DNA from: Lutraria lutraria | Lineage: Eukaryota > Mollusca > Bivalvia > Venerida > Mactridae | Direction: 5' to 3' | DNA: 64,000 nucleotides | NCBI GenBank assembly: GCA_964023205.1 | Contig: OZ026844.1 | Location: 36,813,326 to 36,877,325 of the forward strand | Part shown: piece after piece, positions 52,701-60,503 of the stretch | How positions within the stretch are numbered: the first letter of the stretch is position 1 | Layout of the letters: every line of letters starts with the position of its first letter | Notes under the pieces: generated by a model | Told to the model about the DNA's origin: nothing | Seen by the model: only the letters and a program-made list of their open reading frames with translations | Database searches by the model: none | Position numbers and translations under genes: made by a program

Positions 52701-52832
52701 ATGAAGGGTCTGGCCCTTACAGCCCCAACCATGGCAAGTGCTTCAAAACTGGCAGTGATCCCACAAGTACGGGCCAAGCCTCCGAGCACCACAAGCTTTA
52801 AAAGGGCTGTACCTGAGGGGACTGAAGTGTGA
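31434..52832 (+). CDS. IQSEC: IQ motif and SEC7 domain Arf-GEF (IQSEC/BRAG, schizo/loner), whole gene
   Basis: The family activates Arf GTPases, chiefly Arf6, by catalysing GDP-GTP exchange at the plasma membrane. It works in endocytosis, integrin and cadherin turnover, myoblast fusion and synapses. Thirteen exons join in frame to 1070 aa: 31434-31705, 32372-33904, 37010-37171, 42476-42557, 42951-42983, 44555-44729, 47844-47986, 48210-48335, 48876-48975, 49446-49567, 49760-49970, 52191-52240 and 52629-52832. Order: IQ motif near residues 188-205; a long Ser-rich linker; SEC7 at about 595-795 with the predicted exchange glutamate at 685 ([11 protein letters not shown]) and [14 protein letters not shown] at 720-733; PH at about 806-915; a Ser/Gly-rich tail ending GTEV. 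The N-terminal IQ region, the [14 protein letters not shown] junction and the PH segment [12 protein letters not shown] closely match vertebrate IQSEC1-3. All junctions are GT-AG and phase-consistent. N-terminus choice is the least certain part. Confidence 0.93.
32372..33904 (+). CDS. IQSEC: IQSEC exon: IQ motif and Ser-rich linker
   Basis: This is the largest exon (1533 nt). It starts after GTATTTTCAG and ends at AATAA|GTAAGT, the unspliced frame closing at 33906. It encodes the family-specific [15 protein letters not shown] segment, then the IQ motif [18 protein letters not shown] (isoleucine codon at 32670) that in this family binds calmodulin. About 370 residues follow that are rich in Ser/Asn/Asp and probably disordered. 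The exon closes with [14 protein letters not shown], the conserved lead-in to SEC7. A proline-rich KRPPVPSR could bind an SH3 domain (inference). Confidence 0.95.
33905..37009 (+). other. IQSEC intron
   Basis: It carries a GTAAGT donor and a GATTCTCCAG acceptor. A frame at 34455-34709 inside it has no family signature and is not supported as an exon. A 10-bp CTCACGTGAG palindrome with an E-box core lies at about 36443-36452. Confidence 0.8.
37010..37171 (+). CDS. IQSEC: IQSEC exon: start of SEC7 domain
   Basis: Joined to the previous exon it reads [20 protein letters not shown] and then the SEC7 helices [20 protein letters not shown] and IGEYLGN. This matches the vertebrate KPEKGIQYLIERGFV...QRKGLSRQMIGEFLGN. 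Donor TATG|GTAAGG, phase 2. Confidence 0.95.
37486..37550 (+). repeat. 24-bp tandem repeat, two full copies and a part
   Basis: TGCATCTGTCATCTTTACC occurs at 37501 and again at 37525 with AATAA between. TTACCCATAT just upstream is a partial third copy. Confidence 0.85.
39476..39556. repeat. two adjacent CCAAT-type hairpins
   Basis: The first is CTGATTGGTTGA...ATTGACCAATCAC (39478-39520). The second is CTCATTGGAT...TTAACCAATGG (39521-39556). The first shares its plan and several words with 43356-43398, so a dispersed short palindromic repeat is likely. Confidence 0.55.
42476..42557 (+). CDS. IQSEC: IQSEC exon: SEC7 middle
   Basis: It encodes [19 protein letters not shown] followed by KFQSYFRMP, the helix just before the exchange glutamate loop. 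Acceptor TTTCAG, donor CCT|GTAAGT, ends in phase 0. The segment [13 protein letters not shown] differs somewhat from the vertebrate CVVDEMDFSTMEL. Confidence 0.93.
42951..42983 (+). CDS. IQSEC: IQSEC 33-nt exon carrying the SEC7 catalytic glutamate
   Basis: It encodes exactly 11 residues, [11 protein letters not shown]. In SEC7 proteins the glutamate of the GEAQK loop (Glu156 in ARNO) is the 'glutamic finger' that displaces GDP and Mg2+. Here its codon is 42954-42956. Acceptor TTTTATAG, donor GAG|GTAAGT, phase 0 on both sides, so skipping would keep the frame but remove the active residue. Confidence 0.93.
42984..44554 (+). other. IQSEC intron
   Basis: A GTAAGT donor and a TTTTTCAG acceptor. 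It contains the CCAAT-type hairpin at 43356-43398. No other exon is supported. Confidence 0.85.
43356..43398. repeat. CCAAT-type hairpin
   Basis: TGATTGGTTGTTTC on the left pairs in part with AAACTGACCAATCACA on the right. It matches the plan of 39478-39520. Confidence 0.5.
44555..44729 (+). CDS. IQSEC: IQSEC exon: SEC7 motif 2 and following helices
   Basis: It encodes [19 protein letters not shown], then [20 protein letters not shown] (the hallmark SEC7 motif lining the Arf groove), then [16 protein letters not shown], nearly identical to vertebrate IQSEC. Acceptor TTTTTCAG, donor AGAG|GTATGT, phase 1. Confidence 0.96.
44730..47843 (+). other. IQSEC intron
   Basis: AT-rich. Around 46790-46900 there are degenerate repeats of ACCTGG..TTGGGTT, giving a hydrophobic chance frame (46697-46951). 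Acceptor TACTTCAG. Confidence 0.8.
47844..47986 (+). CDS. IQSEC: IQSEC exon: end of SEC7 and linker to PH
   Basis: It encodes [20 protein letters not shown] and then a linker ending [11 protein letters not shown]. This matches the vertebrate GVDDGEDIPREMLMGIYERI...VEKLIVGKKP. Donor CCG|GTAAGA, phase 0. Confidence 0.95.
48210..48335 (+). CDS. IQSEC: IQSEC exon: start of PH domain
   Basis: It encodes [18 protein letters not shown] followed by [22 protein letters not shown] domains of this family bind phosphoinositides and help activate the SEC7 core on membranes. Vertebrate proteins have about 10 more residues between KKP and LPHRRL. Acceptor TTTCCAG, donor CTG|GTGTGT, phase 0. Confidence 0.95.
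48876..48975 (+). CDS. IQSEC: IQSEC exon: PH domain middle
   Basis: It encodes [20 protein letters not shown] and then [13 protein letters not shown]. This corresponds to vertebrate VTKIFQKKKNSVTYSFRQSF. Acceptor TTCTTCAG, donor ACTC|GTAAGT, phase 1. Confidence 0.95.
49446..49567 (+). CDS. IQSEC: IQSEC exon: end of PH domain
   Basis: It encodes [20 protein letters not shown] and then [20 protein letters not shown], the C-terminal PH helix. Acceptor TTTTTCAG, donor GAG|GTAAAT, phase 0. Confidence 0.94.
49760..49970 (+). CDS. IQSEC: IQSEC exon: post-PH tail
   Basis: It encodes [20 protein letters not shown] and a Ser/Asp-rich tail ending SNSLTDLCG, comparable to the vertebrate SSSLRDLSEAG. 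Acceptor TCTCTTCAG, donor GGAG|GTATGC, phase 1. Unspliced read-through stays open for 43 more codons to 50101. An alternative C-terminus is possible but unsupported. Confidence 0.9.
49971..52190 (+). other. IQSEC intron
   Basis: AT-rich. Frames at 50726-51049 and 51708-51920 are hydrophobic chance ORFs. No alternative terminal exon could be supported. Confidence 0.75.
52191..52240 (+). CDS. IQSEC: IQSEC exon: [13 protein letters not shown] segment
   Basis: With the preceding G it encodes [17 protein letters not shown], aligned to vertebrate GRRSSAGSLDSNV. Acceptor TGTTTCAG; a second AG five bases on would shift the frame and is disfavoured. Donor GTG|GTAAGT, phase 0. Confidence 0.88.
52441..52443 (+). 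CDS. IQSEC: candidate 3-nt IQSEC microexon (GAG, Glu)
   Basis: TATTTTTAG|GAG|GTAAGT is a full acceptor and a consensus donor around three bases. Both neighbouring exons are phase 0 here, so inclusion simply adds one Glu and gives SLDSGV-E-HSGS. Vertebrate IQSEC proteins read SLDSNVEGS with Glu at this point. Three-nt exons are rare but known. It may instead be an unused recursive splice site. Confidence 0.45.
52588..52606 (+). repeat. (GTT)6 microsatellite
   Basis: Six GTT units lie 22 bp upstream of the last IQSEC exon. Confidence 0.85.
52629..52832 (+). CDS. IQSEC: IQSEC last coding exon, PDZ-type C-terminus
   Basis: It encodes 67 residues starting [20 protein letters not shown] and ending AVPEGTEV, then TGA at 52830-52832. 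The Ser/Gly-rich sequence is probably disordered. The last residues T-E-V fit a class I PDZ ligand (S/T-x-V). Some vertebrate IQSEC isoforms also end in PDZ ligands and bind PSD-95 type scaffolds. Base composition is clearly less AT-rich than the flanks. Acceptor TTTATTTCAG. Confidence 0.92.
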   Translation, partial: HSGSTGSANSTEMSFGSQGSQSSLMKGLALTAPTMASASKLAVIPQVRAKPPSTTSFKRAVPEGTEV

Positions 52833-55000
52833 TTATCACAACTGTGTAGTTCTCATACTGCACCAATCATTTGTGCTCAGTATACATTACTGCCAAATTA
52901 AGTCATGTGACATGTCTCTGGTCACTCAGTTACCATGTATTGTAATATAACATTAACATAAACAGTCACCATAGCAGTTATGATATCATATCGCAGACTC
53001 GACTGAATTCAGGATATATAAAGAAGTGAAATATCAATGTGAACCTGTGTTCTTATCAATGACAAGTTACATTGCCATCAAAATTATTATGAAGGAGGTG
53101 TTGTATGACTCTAAGATATGTTCTGTAATGACATAATTATGAACAATGCTGTCACTACAGCAGATCTGTTCATGGATTTACATTCATGGATAGGAGACTT
53201 CTACATATTATGTTAATGTTATTCTGAGTGTCTAAAAGCATATATTATAGATTCTGATGTAGAAACAAGAAATGATAAATGGATCTATACAGAGGACTTG
53301 TACTAATGAACACAAAACTAGTCAGTTAACTATACCCTCATTGTATTGTGTATTGTATCTAACTATTGTACTGGCAGTCATATACTTATATTATCAAAGA
53401 ATTTATCAAACATATTCAATTTAATTCATTATGTCATACGCTCGTGTTTTTGCCAAAATGCTGGACATTTTTGCATCTTATGTACTAATGATGTACCAGT
53501 GAAAATAGGTTAGCATTGAATTTTTATCAGAAATCCAATATCCAGAATAAAACATACCATGAATATAAACAATGGTGATTGTAGAATGTAAGGATACGTA
53601 ACTAGGGTAACCATTTTCATCATATTCTGAATTTTCATAAAGAGATTCCATCTGTGCATTTTTCAATTACTAGTATCTATCTAAAATTATTCAATAAAAT
53701 TTATTTTTCTTTGTTAGGGTTTTATATTTTAATAAAGGGTAAAATTTATGCAGTCATGAATATTTTATTAATTTTATTAAATTGATTATATTAATTTTGA
53801 ATACTGTTATTTTGCAAATTGTTTTACGTGTATTTTGAAATAAGGGACACTATTCCAATCTTATTTAGGGCTACTATATGTTTCCATGGCAATTTGTTGA
53901 TCATTCAGGTTCATACATCATGATGACTCCATTTTACACAAGTAACATCTGCATATTCATACTGTACCTTGTTTTAAAACTTTATATTAAGTTGTCCACA
54001 CTCTGTTTTACTGCTATTTTCTGTGCTATTAATCATACATGTATCATGGTATACCTACATCAATCATAGAACGGAATCTAGGACCAATTTATTTCCATGT
54101 ATAGATGTAGTTTGTATATAATTATTATACCAGTATTTAATGAATTCATGTACAAAACAAAACTTATGTGCAATCTGATGTAAATATAGTAGAATTGTAA
54201 ATTAATTATTGTATCTATATAGTTACTGTTGTAGATTTCCTGCAATAGTTTGTTGCTCTCAACCTTTGTCTGTCTAGTTCATCACAGCAGTTTTCCTTAA
54301 ATACTTAGTTATTAAATTTCAATTAAGGTCAATGAAGACATTAATTAGTTAAGTAAGTTGTATTAAGTCACTGACTAATTCTGATAACACATTTTATCAC
54401 TAAAGTTTTTTGTATCAGAACAGAGTCATGGTCATTCTTAAGATATGAATTCAGTGAGTGTCCCCTGGTTTCTGACGAAACATTGAACTTAGGTTGGCTT
54501 GTGTGACTATGATGTTTACTTACCTTAATATCCTGATAATTGAACCTTACAATTAAAGAATCTGTCTCAATATATCAACATTAATTAGAATGACTATATC
54601 ACTGAGAACTAAGTACTATTGATTTCTTTCTGACTATTAGAAACTATTAACTCAGATATTTCTTTATTACAATGTTGGAGATTGAATCAAATCTTCTTGT
54701 CATAGTACCACACTGACCCCCTATGTGCAATATAATATCCAGTTATTGTAAGAGTAACTAATTATTGTGTGGAAGTCATTCAGTGACTAATTGTTGTTGC
54801 TATAAATTGTTATTTTATGTACTACATACAACTGTTGCTGATAGTGTTTTTTTTCTTTTATTTGTAATGTAGCGCAGAGTTTTTGTGTGATAAAAGAAAT
54901 GTGTACTCTTAGATGTAAATATAAAATTTCATTTTACACATTTTACCTTTCTTCAACAATTTGTTGAAATATTCTGTTTTTATGACAGACCAATAAATAT
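52833..55000 (+). other. IQSEC 3' UTR (extent uncertain)
   Basis: AT-rich sequence after the stop codon. AATAAA occurs at 53693, 53731 and 54992, so 3' ends near 53.72 kb or 55.02 kb are both possible. No other gene is seen. Confidence 0.55.
53693..53698 (+). terminator. candidate IQSEC polyadenylation signal
   Basis: AATAAA, with a second at 53731 and a T-rich tract between, 860 bp after the stop codon. AATAAA at 54992 is a distal alternative. Confidence 0.4.
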
Positions 55001-55400
55001 ATAAAGATGAAATATATGATCTTTGTTTTCTTTGTGACAGGGTGAGGCCCGGGCATTATATAACTTGAGATTGTTGACCCGTGTTAGTACATAGCCTTAT
55101 CATTGGTTAGTTTTATGTCCTAAGTTACAAAGTTCACACTTGGCTCTAAGCTCTGTTCATGTCCTGCAGACTTGGTCTGCTGTTCTTTTATAGACTGAAT
55201 GTAAAATTATTTATTTCATCAGATTTAACACCATTACAACATGATTTCAGTTATATTGTGACTGGCCGTTATCTGAACCAGTTTCCCTGGAGTTCATTTA
55301 GTACTAAGCACATTTTATCTGCAAGCTACTGCCAAGCTACTCCAATTTATTCAGAGACATAATATCTTCAGTCAAATTTGTCACGGACAGGGTTAGCCTT

Positions 55401-55470
55401 GCTCGGGTTTGAACTCACAACCTCTTGGTTAGTAGACCAACGCTCTAACCACTGAGCTTACCAGGCAGGC
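55401..55470 (-). repeat. tRNA-like head of a SINE
   Basis: On the minus strand the sequence runs TAAGCTCAGTGGTTAGAGCG (A-box-like), an anticodon-type hairpin TTGGT-CTACTAA-CCAAG, then GAGTTCAAACCC (B-box-like). The acceptor and T stems do not pair properly, so it is not a functional tRNA gene. A decayed tRNA-derived SINE extending towards lower coordinates is most likely. Confidence 0.6.
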
Positions 55471-55613
55471 ACTTGTAAAATTGTATATTGAATAATTAAT
55501 CACACATTTGTAGGAGTGACCTAATACTGTGACAAGATCTGATAATCCATACAGTAGAAAAACAAAGAACAGCCAATACTTGTATAAATCAACCACTTCC
55601 TGTTTGTCTCTAA

Positions 55614-55778
55614 ATACTGTATAACCTCTCCAGAGTGACCCTCTCTTGAGCAACAACCTCCGTGCAACAACAAAATGACTTCCCACTGCATGATTTAACC
55701 ATTAATTTAACGTCTGTAGAGCAACAACATAATTTTGCTACTCCCAAAGGGTGTTGCTAGGGAGAGGTTGCACTGTAC
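55614..55778. mobile_element. MITE-like element with CTGTATAACCTCTCC-type ends
   Basis: The left end TACTGTATAACCTCTCC is mirrored by the right end GGAGAGGTTGCACTGTAC. The interior repeats GAGCAACAAC at about 55649 and 55721, and GCAACAACA at 55663. There is no coding capacity. The termini differ from those of the 19088/22587 family. Confidence 0.5.
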
Positions 55779-55779
55779 A

Positions 55780-56514
55780 TGGTACCCAAGGAATTATGAT
55801 AATACAACAATATATATAATAGTTCAGAGACATTTATTATTCTCAAAGTTCTACTTTGGGGTCAAACAAGATATCGATCCTACATTTGTTATATTACGAA
55901 TTGTATTAACATATACAATGTATATAAATTGGCTGTCCTGATATTATCTGACACCAAGAAACATGCATATCTACACGCTTCATGCTTGCTAGAAGAACAT
56001 CACCACACAAAGAAATGGTGAAAACTATAAATTAAAAGTGGACCATTTCTTCTTGATATTATTATTTAACAACGTCACGGTCTATCAACCAACTGCACGT
56101 GAAATCCGAGCGTCCGTCATTAAGAATTAGGTCAGCCACGTGTAATATCACAATGTTATAACAACAACAACACGTCTAATTGAAAAAGAACAATATGAAA
56201 AAATAGGATCTAATGTTCTTAGTTAATATTTCGATTTATCAGGAATATACCTTCATGCTACAAGTTTAATTGGTGAATGCATTCTACTATGAGACAGTAG
56301 ACCTATTAGCACGTGTCGAGAAGTTTTCTTTTCACAGCCATGTACACAGGAATTAAATATTGCTCAGTTTTAGGATTAAGCGATCGTGAACATTGTGTTC
56401 TACTAAAAATGCATCAAACATCGAAGTAATGAAGACTAGTTGTAAAAGATCAAGATTGTGGTGTAGGCTCTAATAGTGAGTATAGCTTTACAGAACAATT
56501 AATACCATACCATG
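55780..56514. other. intergenic sequence between IQSEC and SDR-A
   Basis: No gene or RNA seen. The two flanking genes converge here, since SDR-A is on the minus strand. Confidence 0.5.
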
Positions 56515-56524
56515 TTTATTATGT

Positions 56525-56530
56525 TTTATT
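56525..56530 (-). terminator. candidate SDR-A polyadenylation signal
   Basis: AATAAA on the minus strand, with another at 56515-56520, about 285 bp after the SDR-A stop codon. Confidence 0.45.
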
Positions 56531-56814
56531 TATATACATTGTATGTATACATGAAACATTTGATCAGGGACATGTCTCGGTACATAAATAAAGACGAAAT
56601 TTGAACTGATTATAAATAGAATTAATGCAGGCAGTCATTAAAAATACGACGAAAAGTAAACAACTACATGTAGTAGGCAATAACCAACAAGGGATAAATA
56701 TATATTTCTACACTGCTTACTCTAAGCCATAATAAGTCGAAGACTGAAAGACACCAGGATATGACGGCTTCTTTGTTTTATCAATTAAAACATTTATGAC
56801 AGACTGACTTTTCT

Positions 56815-57045
56815 CTACCAACCAATTAAGGTCCCCTTCATCCCGTGATAAAACTTCCCTGACTCCTCCTCTCCCACTAATTGTTCCATAATTGTCATCA
56901 CACCTTTTATACTCTCTTCTGTGGTCACCAGAGCATTAGGTCCGCCCATGTCTGTCTTCACCCAGCCTGGATGTATGGCGGTACACAGGATACCGTCATC
57001 TTTAAGATCTATACTCAAACTTGATGTGATCATATTAAAAGCGGT
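56815..57045 (-). CDS. SDR-A exon 5 (last)
   Basis: Encodes TAFNMITSSLSIDLKDDGIL, IHPGWVKTDMGGPNAL and the C-terminus ending GTLIGW, then TAG. Acceptor CTTTTTAG. 231 nt, the same as SDR-B. Confidence 0.93.
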   Translation of the reverse strand, partial: TAFNMITSSLSIDLKDDGILCTAIHPGWVKTDMGGPNALVTTEESIKGVMTIMEQLVGEEESGKFYHGMKGTLIGW

Positions 57046-59393
57046 CTAAAAAGATAAAACAAGCTATGTGGAAACTGCATTTAATCACCCCTCAATCGTA
57101 ACGGATCGGGCAATTTTGTAACTGAGAAATACGCACTTTTCTTTAGACAAACACCGAGGAGTTCCGAGTTAACTGTACCTATATAATTTATACATGTATA
57201 CAGTTTAGTTAAAACAGGACCATATTCCAGATCGAGTCATTGTTTCTGATATTGGCCACATCTTAGAAAATTCAAGAATTACGTATTCGATTGGTTCAAG
57301 AATCAATGGAAGTTTAGGCTAAGACATTGAACTAGATTTAAATACCTTTGACACTCTCTGAGGGTACATACCACCGGACGTGTTTTCAGATATAGATGCC
57401 ACACCACTAGACATGTTGATTATCGCCGCTTTGTTACATGACATAGGTTGGTCAGGATACTGAATCGCTGCTTTTTTCAATAAAGGAAGAAATGTCTGTA
57501 AAATGTAACATTCATTTTACTAAAAGTGTAAAAACGTATTTGCTTGATAAATGTACGCAAAAAGAAGCTGTTACCATAGAGAGCAGTTAATTACAATGAG
57601 GTTTGATCAATATACCTCCCTTAATTGGCAATTAAAAAAAGTTTTAGTTTGACTCAATATCAAGTTAGAATATTTAAAACATATCTGGAAATAATGTTCT
57701 TTAGAATGATACAGTCGTATGGACGGTGTGTTCATCGTGTCTACAGGCAGTTGCATTAACAAGAAAAAACAACTGACAACATTTTTACGAGACGTGGCTT
57801 AATTAAGAAAGGCATTATGTAAATATTGTTCTAGAGCAAATAGAATATAGTTATTTCTTATAATTTACTAATATTTTATCCATTGTTCTGTACATTGTAT
57901 TACAAAATTCAAAAAGCTAATGGGTCTTTAAACTAAACATACCTGAGCCATCATTAATGGCCCAATTGTGTTCACTTCATAACAACTCCTCATTCTTTCT
58001 CTTGTTATGTCCACTAAATTGCCTGGATCAAATATACCGCTGTTGTTTATTAGAAGGTTCAGTCCATCGTCTTTAACAATTGATTGTACAATATCTACAG
58101 CTTTGTCAATAGTGTCTTGATCAGTTACATCTGAAATGTAGTCCGTGATTGTGTGATATACAAATGCCCTAGTAGTAAACTAAGACAATGCTTTGTTTAA
58201 CTTACGAAAAAGAGAAGAGAGAAAAAGTCTTCAAAACGTGTGCTGTCTTCTTCAATTCTACCAGTACCTCTTTGTCATTTTAACACGAGCTCTCACTTAT
58301 GGGTATTTTTGTGTTCTAACAAACTGCATACGTATACACAGAATAATCAGCTCCATATATAAATATGCCATCAAACCTGTGAACATAAGCCGCTCTTGTG
58401 TCTCGTGACTGACAGATGACCTTTATTCGTTGGTAATTTTGTTCTAATTAACCGATGACAGATTTTAAAATAATTTTCTTTATGATCAGGGTGCCATATA
58501 TTCGGTGATGGTTACTAACACTAGGTTTGAGTGTACGCATTGTGTAAATAGAGTCATAAGCAGAGATCTGTGTTCATTATAATATAAAAGTGTTATATAT
58601 AATTATGTTCCTAACAATCATGTTATAGAACCGTGTTATGGATATGTTAGACATACCTATTTGCAGAACTTTCACTACTGAGTTCGACTTTGCAATTTCG
58701 TTAAGATCCTGAAAAAAGACTTTTACTTGTCACAGAATAAATAGAATGACATGTATAAACGTGACAAGCGCACATACAGGCCAATGTAAGAGATCCTTCG
58801 ACATCACAATATAATGTATGTGAATTAACTTGTAGATCACTTGAAAATAAATTGGTTTTTTTCTAGTTGTGCATATGTTTTCATGATATATCGTATATAT
58901 GTCGGCGGGCATTAACCCAACTTCCTGAAGTCTGTACTGGTCTAACCTTGTTCACCGTATATTACTCCGTTGCCATATCAGTGTTGGAGGATAAACCACT
59001 CTGCCAGAGTCTCTGAAAGCAATGTCAACCAAGTCGTCTCAATTACCCGTACCCATGGTTACATCTAAACGAGGTCCTAACAACGCCCAACATGATGTGC
59101 TTAGTGGACAGGATTTTAATCATAACGAAGTATTAATGAAGGTCTTAAAATAAGCCCAGTCGGCTTAGTGCCTAGAAAATTCAGATGTTTTATTAATATC
59201 AATATTTTTATTATTGTTTCAGCATATCTCCGATATGGACGAATTAAATATGTCCTACCTGTGCAGAGTTCGGCTTCCTACATCCAGCAAAGATGAATGT
59301 TGGAGGTGAGGCTAGTTTCAGGAATTGTTTCACGTATTCCAACCCATTCCCTCGGTTACTGCCAGTGATCAACACCGACTTGGGTGAGATCAT
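56815..59393 (-). CDS. SDR-A: sniffer/C-factor-type short-chain dehydrogenase, catalytic Tyr replaced
   Basis: The family is NAD(P)(H)-dependent carbonyl reductases related to Drosophila sniffer and bacterial C-factor, normally cytosolic. Five exons join in frame to 251 aa: 59393-59259, 58708-58657, 58130-57943, 57495-57346 and 57045-56815. Features: Rossmann motif TGSNRGNG at 10-17; acidic DVTD at 63-66; NNSG at 91-94 where the family usually has NNAG; INMSSG near 151-156; then YPQRVSK at 169-175. The SDR active site is YxxxK, so the tyrosine position (171) is glutamine while Lys175 remains. C-terminal HPGWVKTDMGG at 200-210 is typical. The fold looks intact and the frame is open, so this may be a pseudoenzyme rather than a pseudogene. 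SDR-B, its tandem neighbour, keeps the tyrosine. The start at 59393 is preferred because a TATAAAG lies just upstream. Confidence 0.9.
57346..57495 (-). CDS. SDR-A exon 4 (active-site exon)
   Basis: Encodes TFLPLLKKAAIQYPDQPMSC, INMSSGVASISENTSGG and MYPQRVSK. The codon at 57360-57358 is CAG (Gln) where SDR-B has TAC (Tyr). Acceptor TTTTACAG, donor AAAG|GTATTT, phase 0 at both ends. Confidence 0.92.
57943..58130 (-). CDS. SDR-A exon 3
   Basis: Encodes DVTDQDTIDKAVDIVQSIV, LNLLINNSG and ITRERMRSCYEVNTIGPLMM. 188 nt. Acceptor CATTTCAG, donor CTCAG|GTATGT. Confidence 0.92.
58657..58708 (-). CDS. SDR-A exon 2
   Basis: Encodes DLNEIAKSNSVVKVLQI, the second beta strand. 52 nt. Acceptor TTTTTCAG, donor ATAG|GTATGT. 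Confidence 0.9.
59259..59393 (-). CDS. SDR-A exon 1, cofactor-binding motif
   Basis: Encodes MISPKSVLITGSNRGNGLEY and VKQFLKLASPPTFIFAGCRK, with TGxxxGxG at residues 10-17. Donor ACAG|GTAGGA. An in-frame ATG at 59441 would add 16 residues but lies almost on the TATA-like element. Confidence 0.9.
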
Positions 59394-59446
59394 TCTTTCA
59401 TGTATTAGTATACGTTTAGTTATACCGGTAATATCCAACACACACT

Positions 59447-59453
59447 CTTTATA
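59447..59453 (-). promoter_or_regulatory. candidate SDR-A TATA box
   Basis: The minus strand reads CTATAAAGAG. Counting about 30 bases downstream puts the transcript start near 59420, between this element and the ATG at 59393. The geometry favours the shorter N-terminus. Confidence 0.35.
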
Positions 59454-60280
59454 GCAACTTTAATCTATGGTAATATAATTGTTATCTCGGCTTATCAGTG
59501 TTTAGTTCAAAAAGCTTGCGAGCATTTGTTATTGTCCTAGATTTTGATGTGTGTGATTACTTATGTTCCATAATATTATGTAATCTTTATAATTTATCTA
59601 CCCTAGTATCTATCTACTTATCACCTCCTGCATTATGTCTATACCAGTATCATGTCGCAGAACATTTGTCATTCCATTCCGATACGAACAATTTGGGTGG
59701 GGTGCTTAATGTTCCGAGTGAAAAAATCAGTTGTGATGCTTACATCAAGTCAACTCATTGTTCCGTCGATGAAAGTAAAATAAAATCGACGAAAATACTG
59801 TCAAATTACACCCTGATATATGAAGTACATTTTATACCATGCAGTTTTTGACAACGATATCTTGTAATGGACTTTGCTATATAAGTACATGTATATATGA
59901 AACATGTGATTCCTGATACGGGACAAATTGTGATTACAGGGTGTATCATTTGAACAGTCTCAGAAGACCACCCCATCATATTTCCTGCAAAATTTAAGTG
60001 AAGCTTACCATATGATTTCAGTGAAGATGTCATTTGAAACAAGTGTTGACGATACATGTGACAGACAACACGCACTGGGCGATCATTGTTGCTTACCCAT
60101 GGAAACGTCATACCCAGGTGAACCAAAAGATCGACAAGGTAAGACAAATGACTCAATACGTGAATAATGATATAAGTGTATATATATACAAAATGTACAT
60201 AGTCAGGAATTTCATACTGGTATGACAACTAAGAGGATATAACCCCTTTTAATTACCATTACAGCCGAAACAATTGAACG
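59454..60280. other. SDR-A upstream region, no gene seen
   Basis: Frames up to 140 codons overlap on both strands here with no family signature. They are taken as chance. Confidence 0.5.
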
Positions 60281-60346
60281 ACTAAGCCCAATCTCTACCC
60301 AGAGTTGTCGTTCCCGCTACGCTCACACTAACCTCTGTCAACGTCT
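60281..60346 (+). repeat. outer inverted repeat, left copy
   Basis: About 66 bp, inverted relative to 61646-61710. Exact blocks include CCAGAGTTGTCGTTCC and ACCTCTGTCAACGTCT. Overall identity is roughly 80-85% by eye. Confidence 0.8.
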
Positions 60347-60503
60347 AAAAAGTAGTCCGGCTTTACAGTGACAGACTTGTGATTTAAAAACGGTGACAAT
60401 ACCAAAAATAATAAACTAACATATAGATTATGTTGTTTTGTTTATCTGAAGAGAATCGCATACTTAAACTAAATGATAGAAAACTGACATCCGAGTCTGG
60501 TAT

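Noticed and set aside
55401..55470. Functional tRNA gene on the minus strand
   Set aside because: Acceptor and T stems do not pair and the anticodon loop would read ACT, unusual for a nuclear tRNA. A SINE head fits better.
55429..55686. 85-codon minus frame
   Set aside because: Its 3' part runs into the tRNA-like SINE sequence and its 5' part into the MITE. Not a gene.
59498..60228. 117-codon + and 140-codon - frames upstream of SDR-A
   Set aside because: They overlap each other on opposite strands, have no family signature, and lie in repeat-bearing intergenic DNA.
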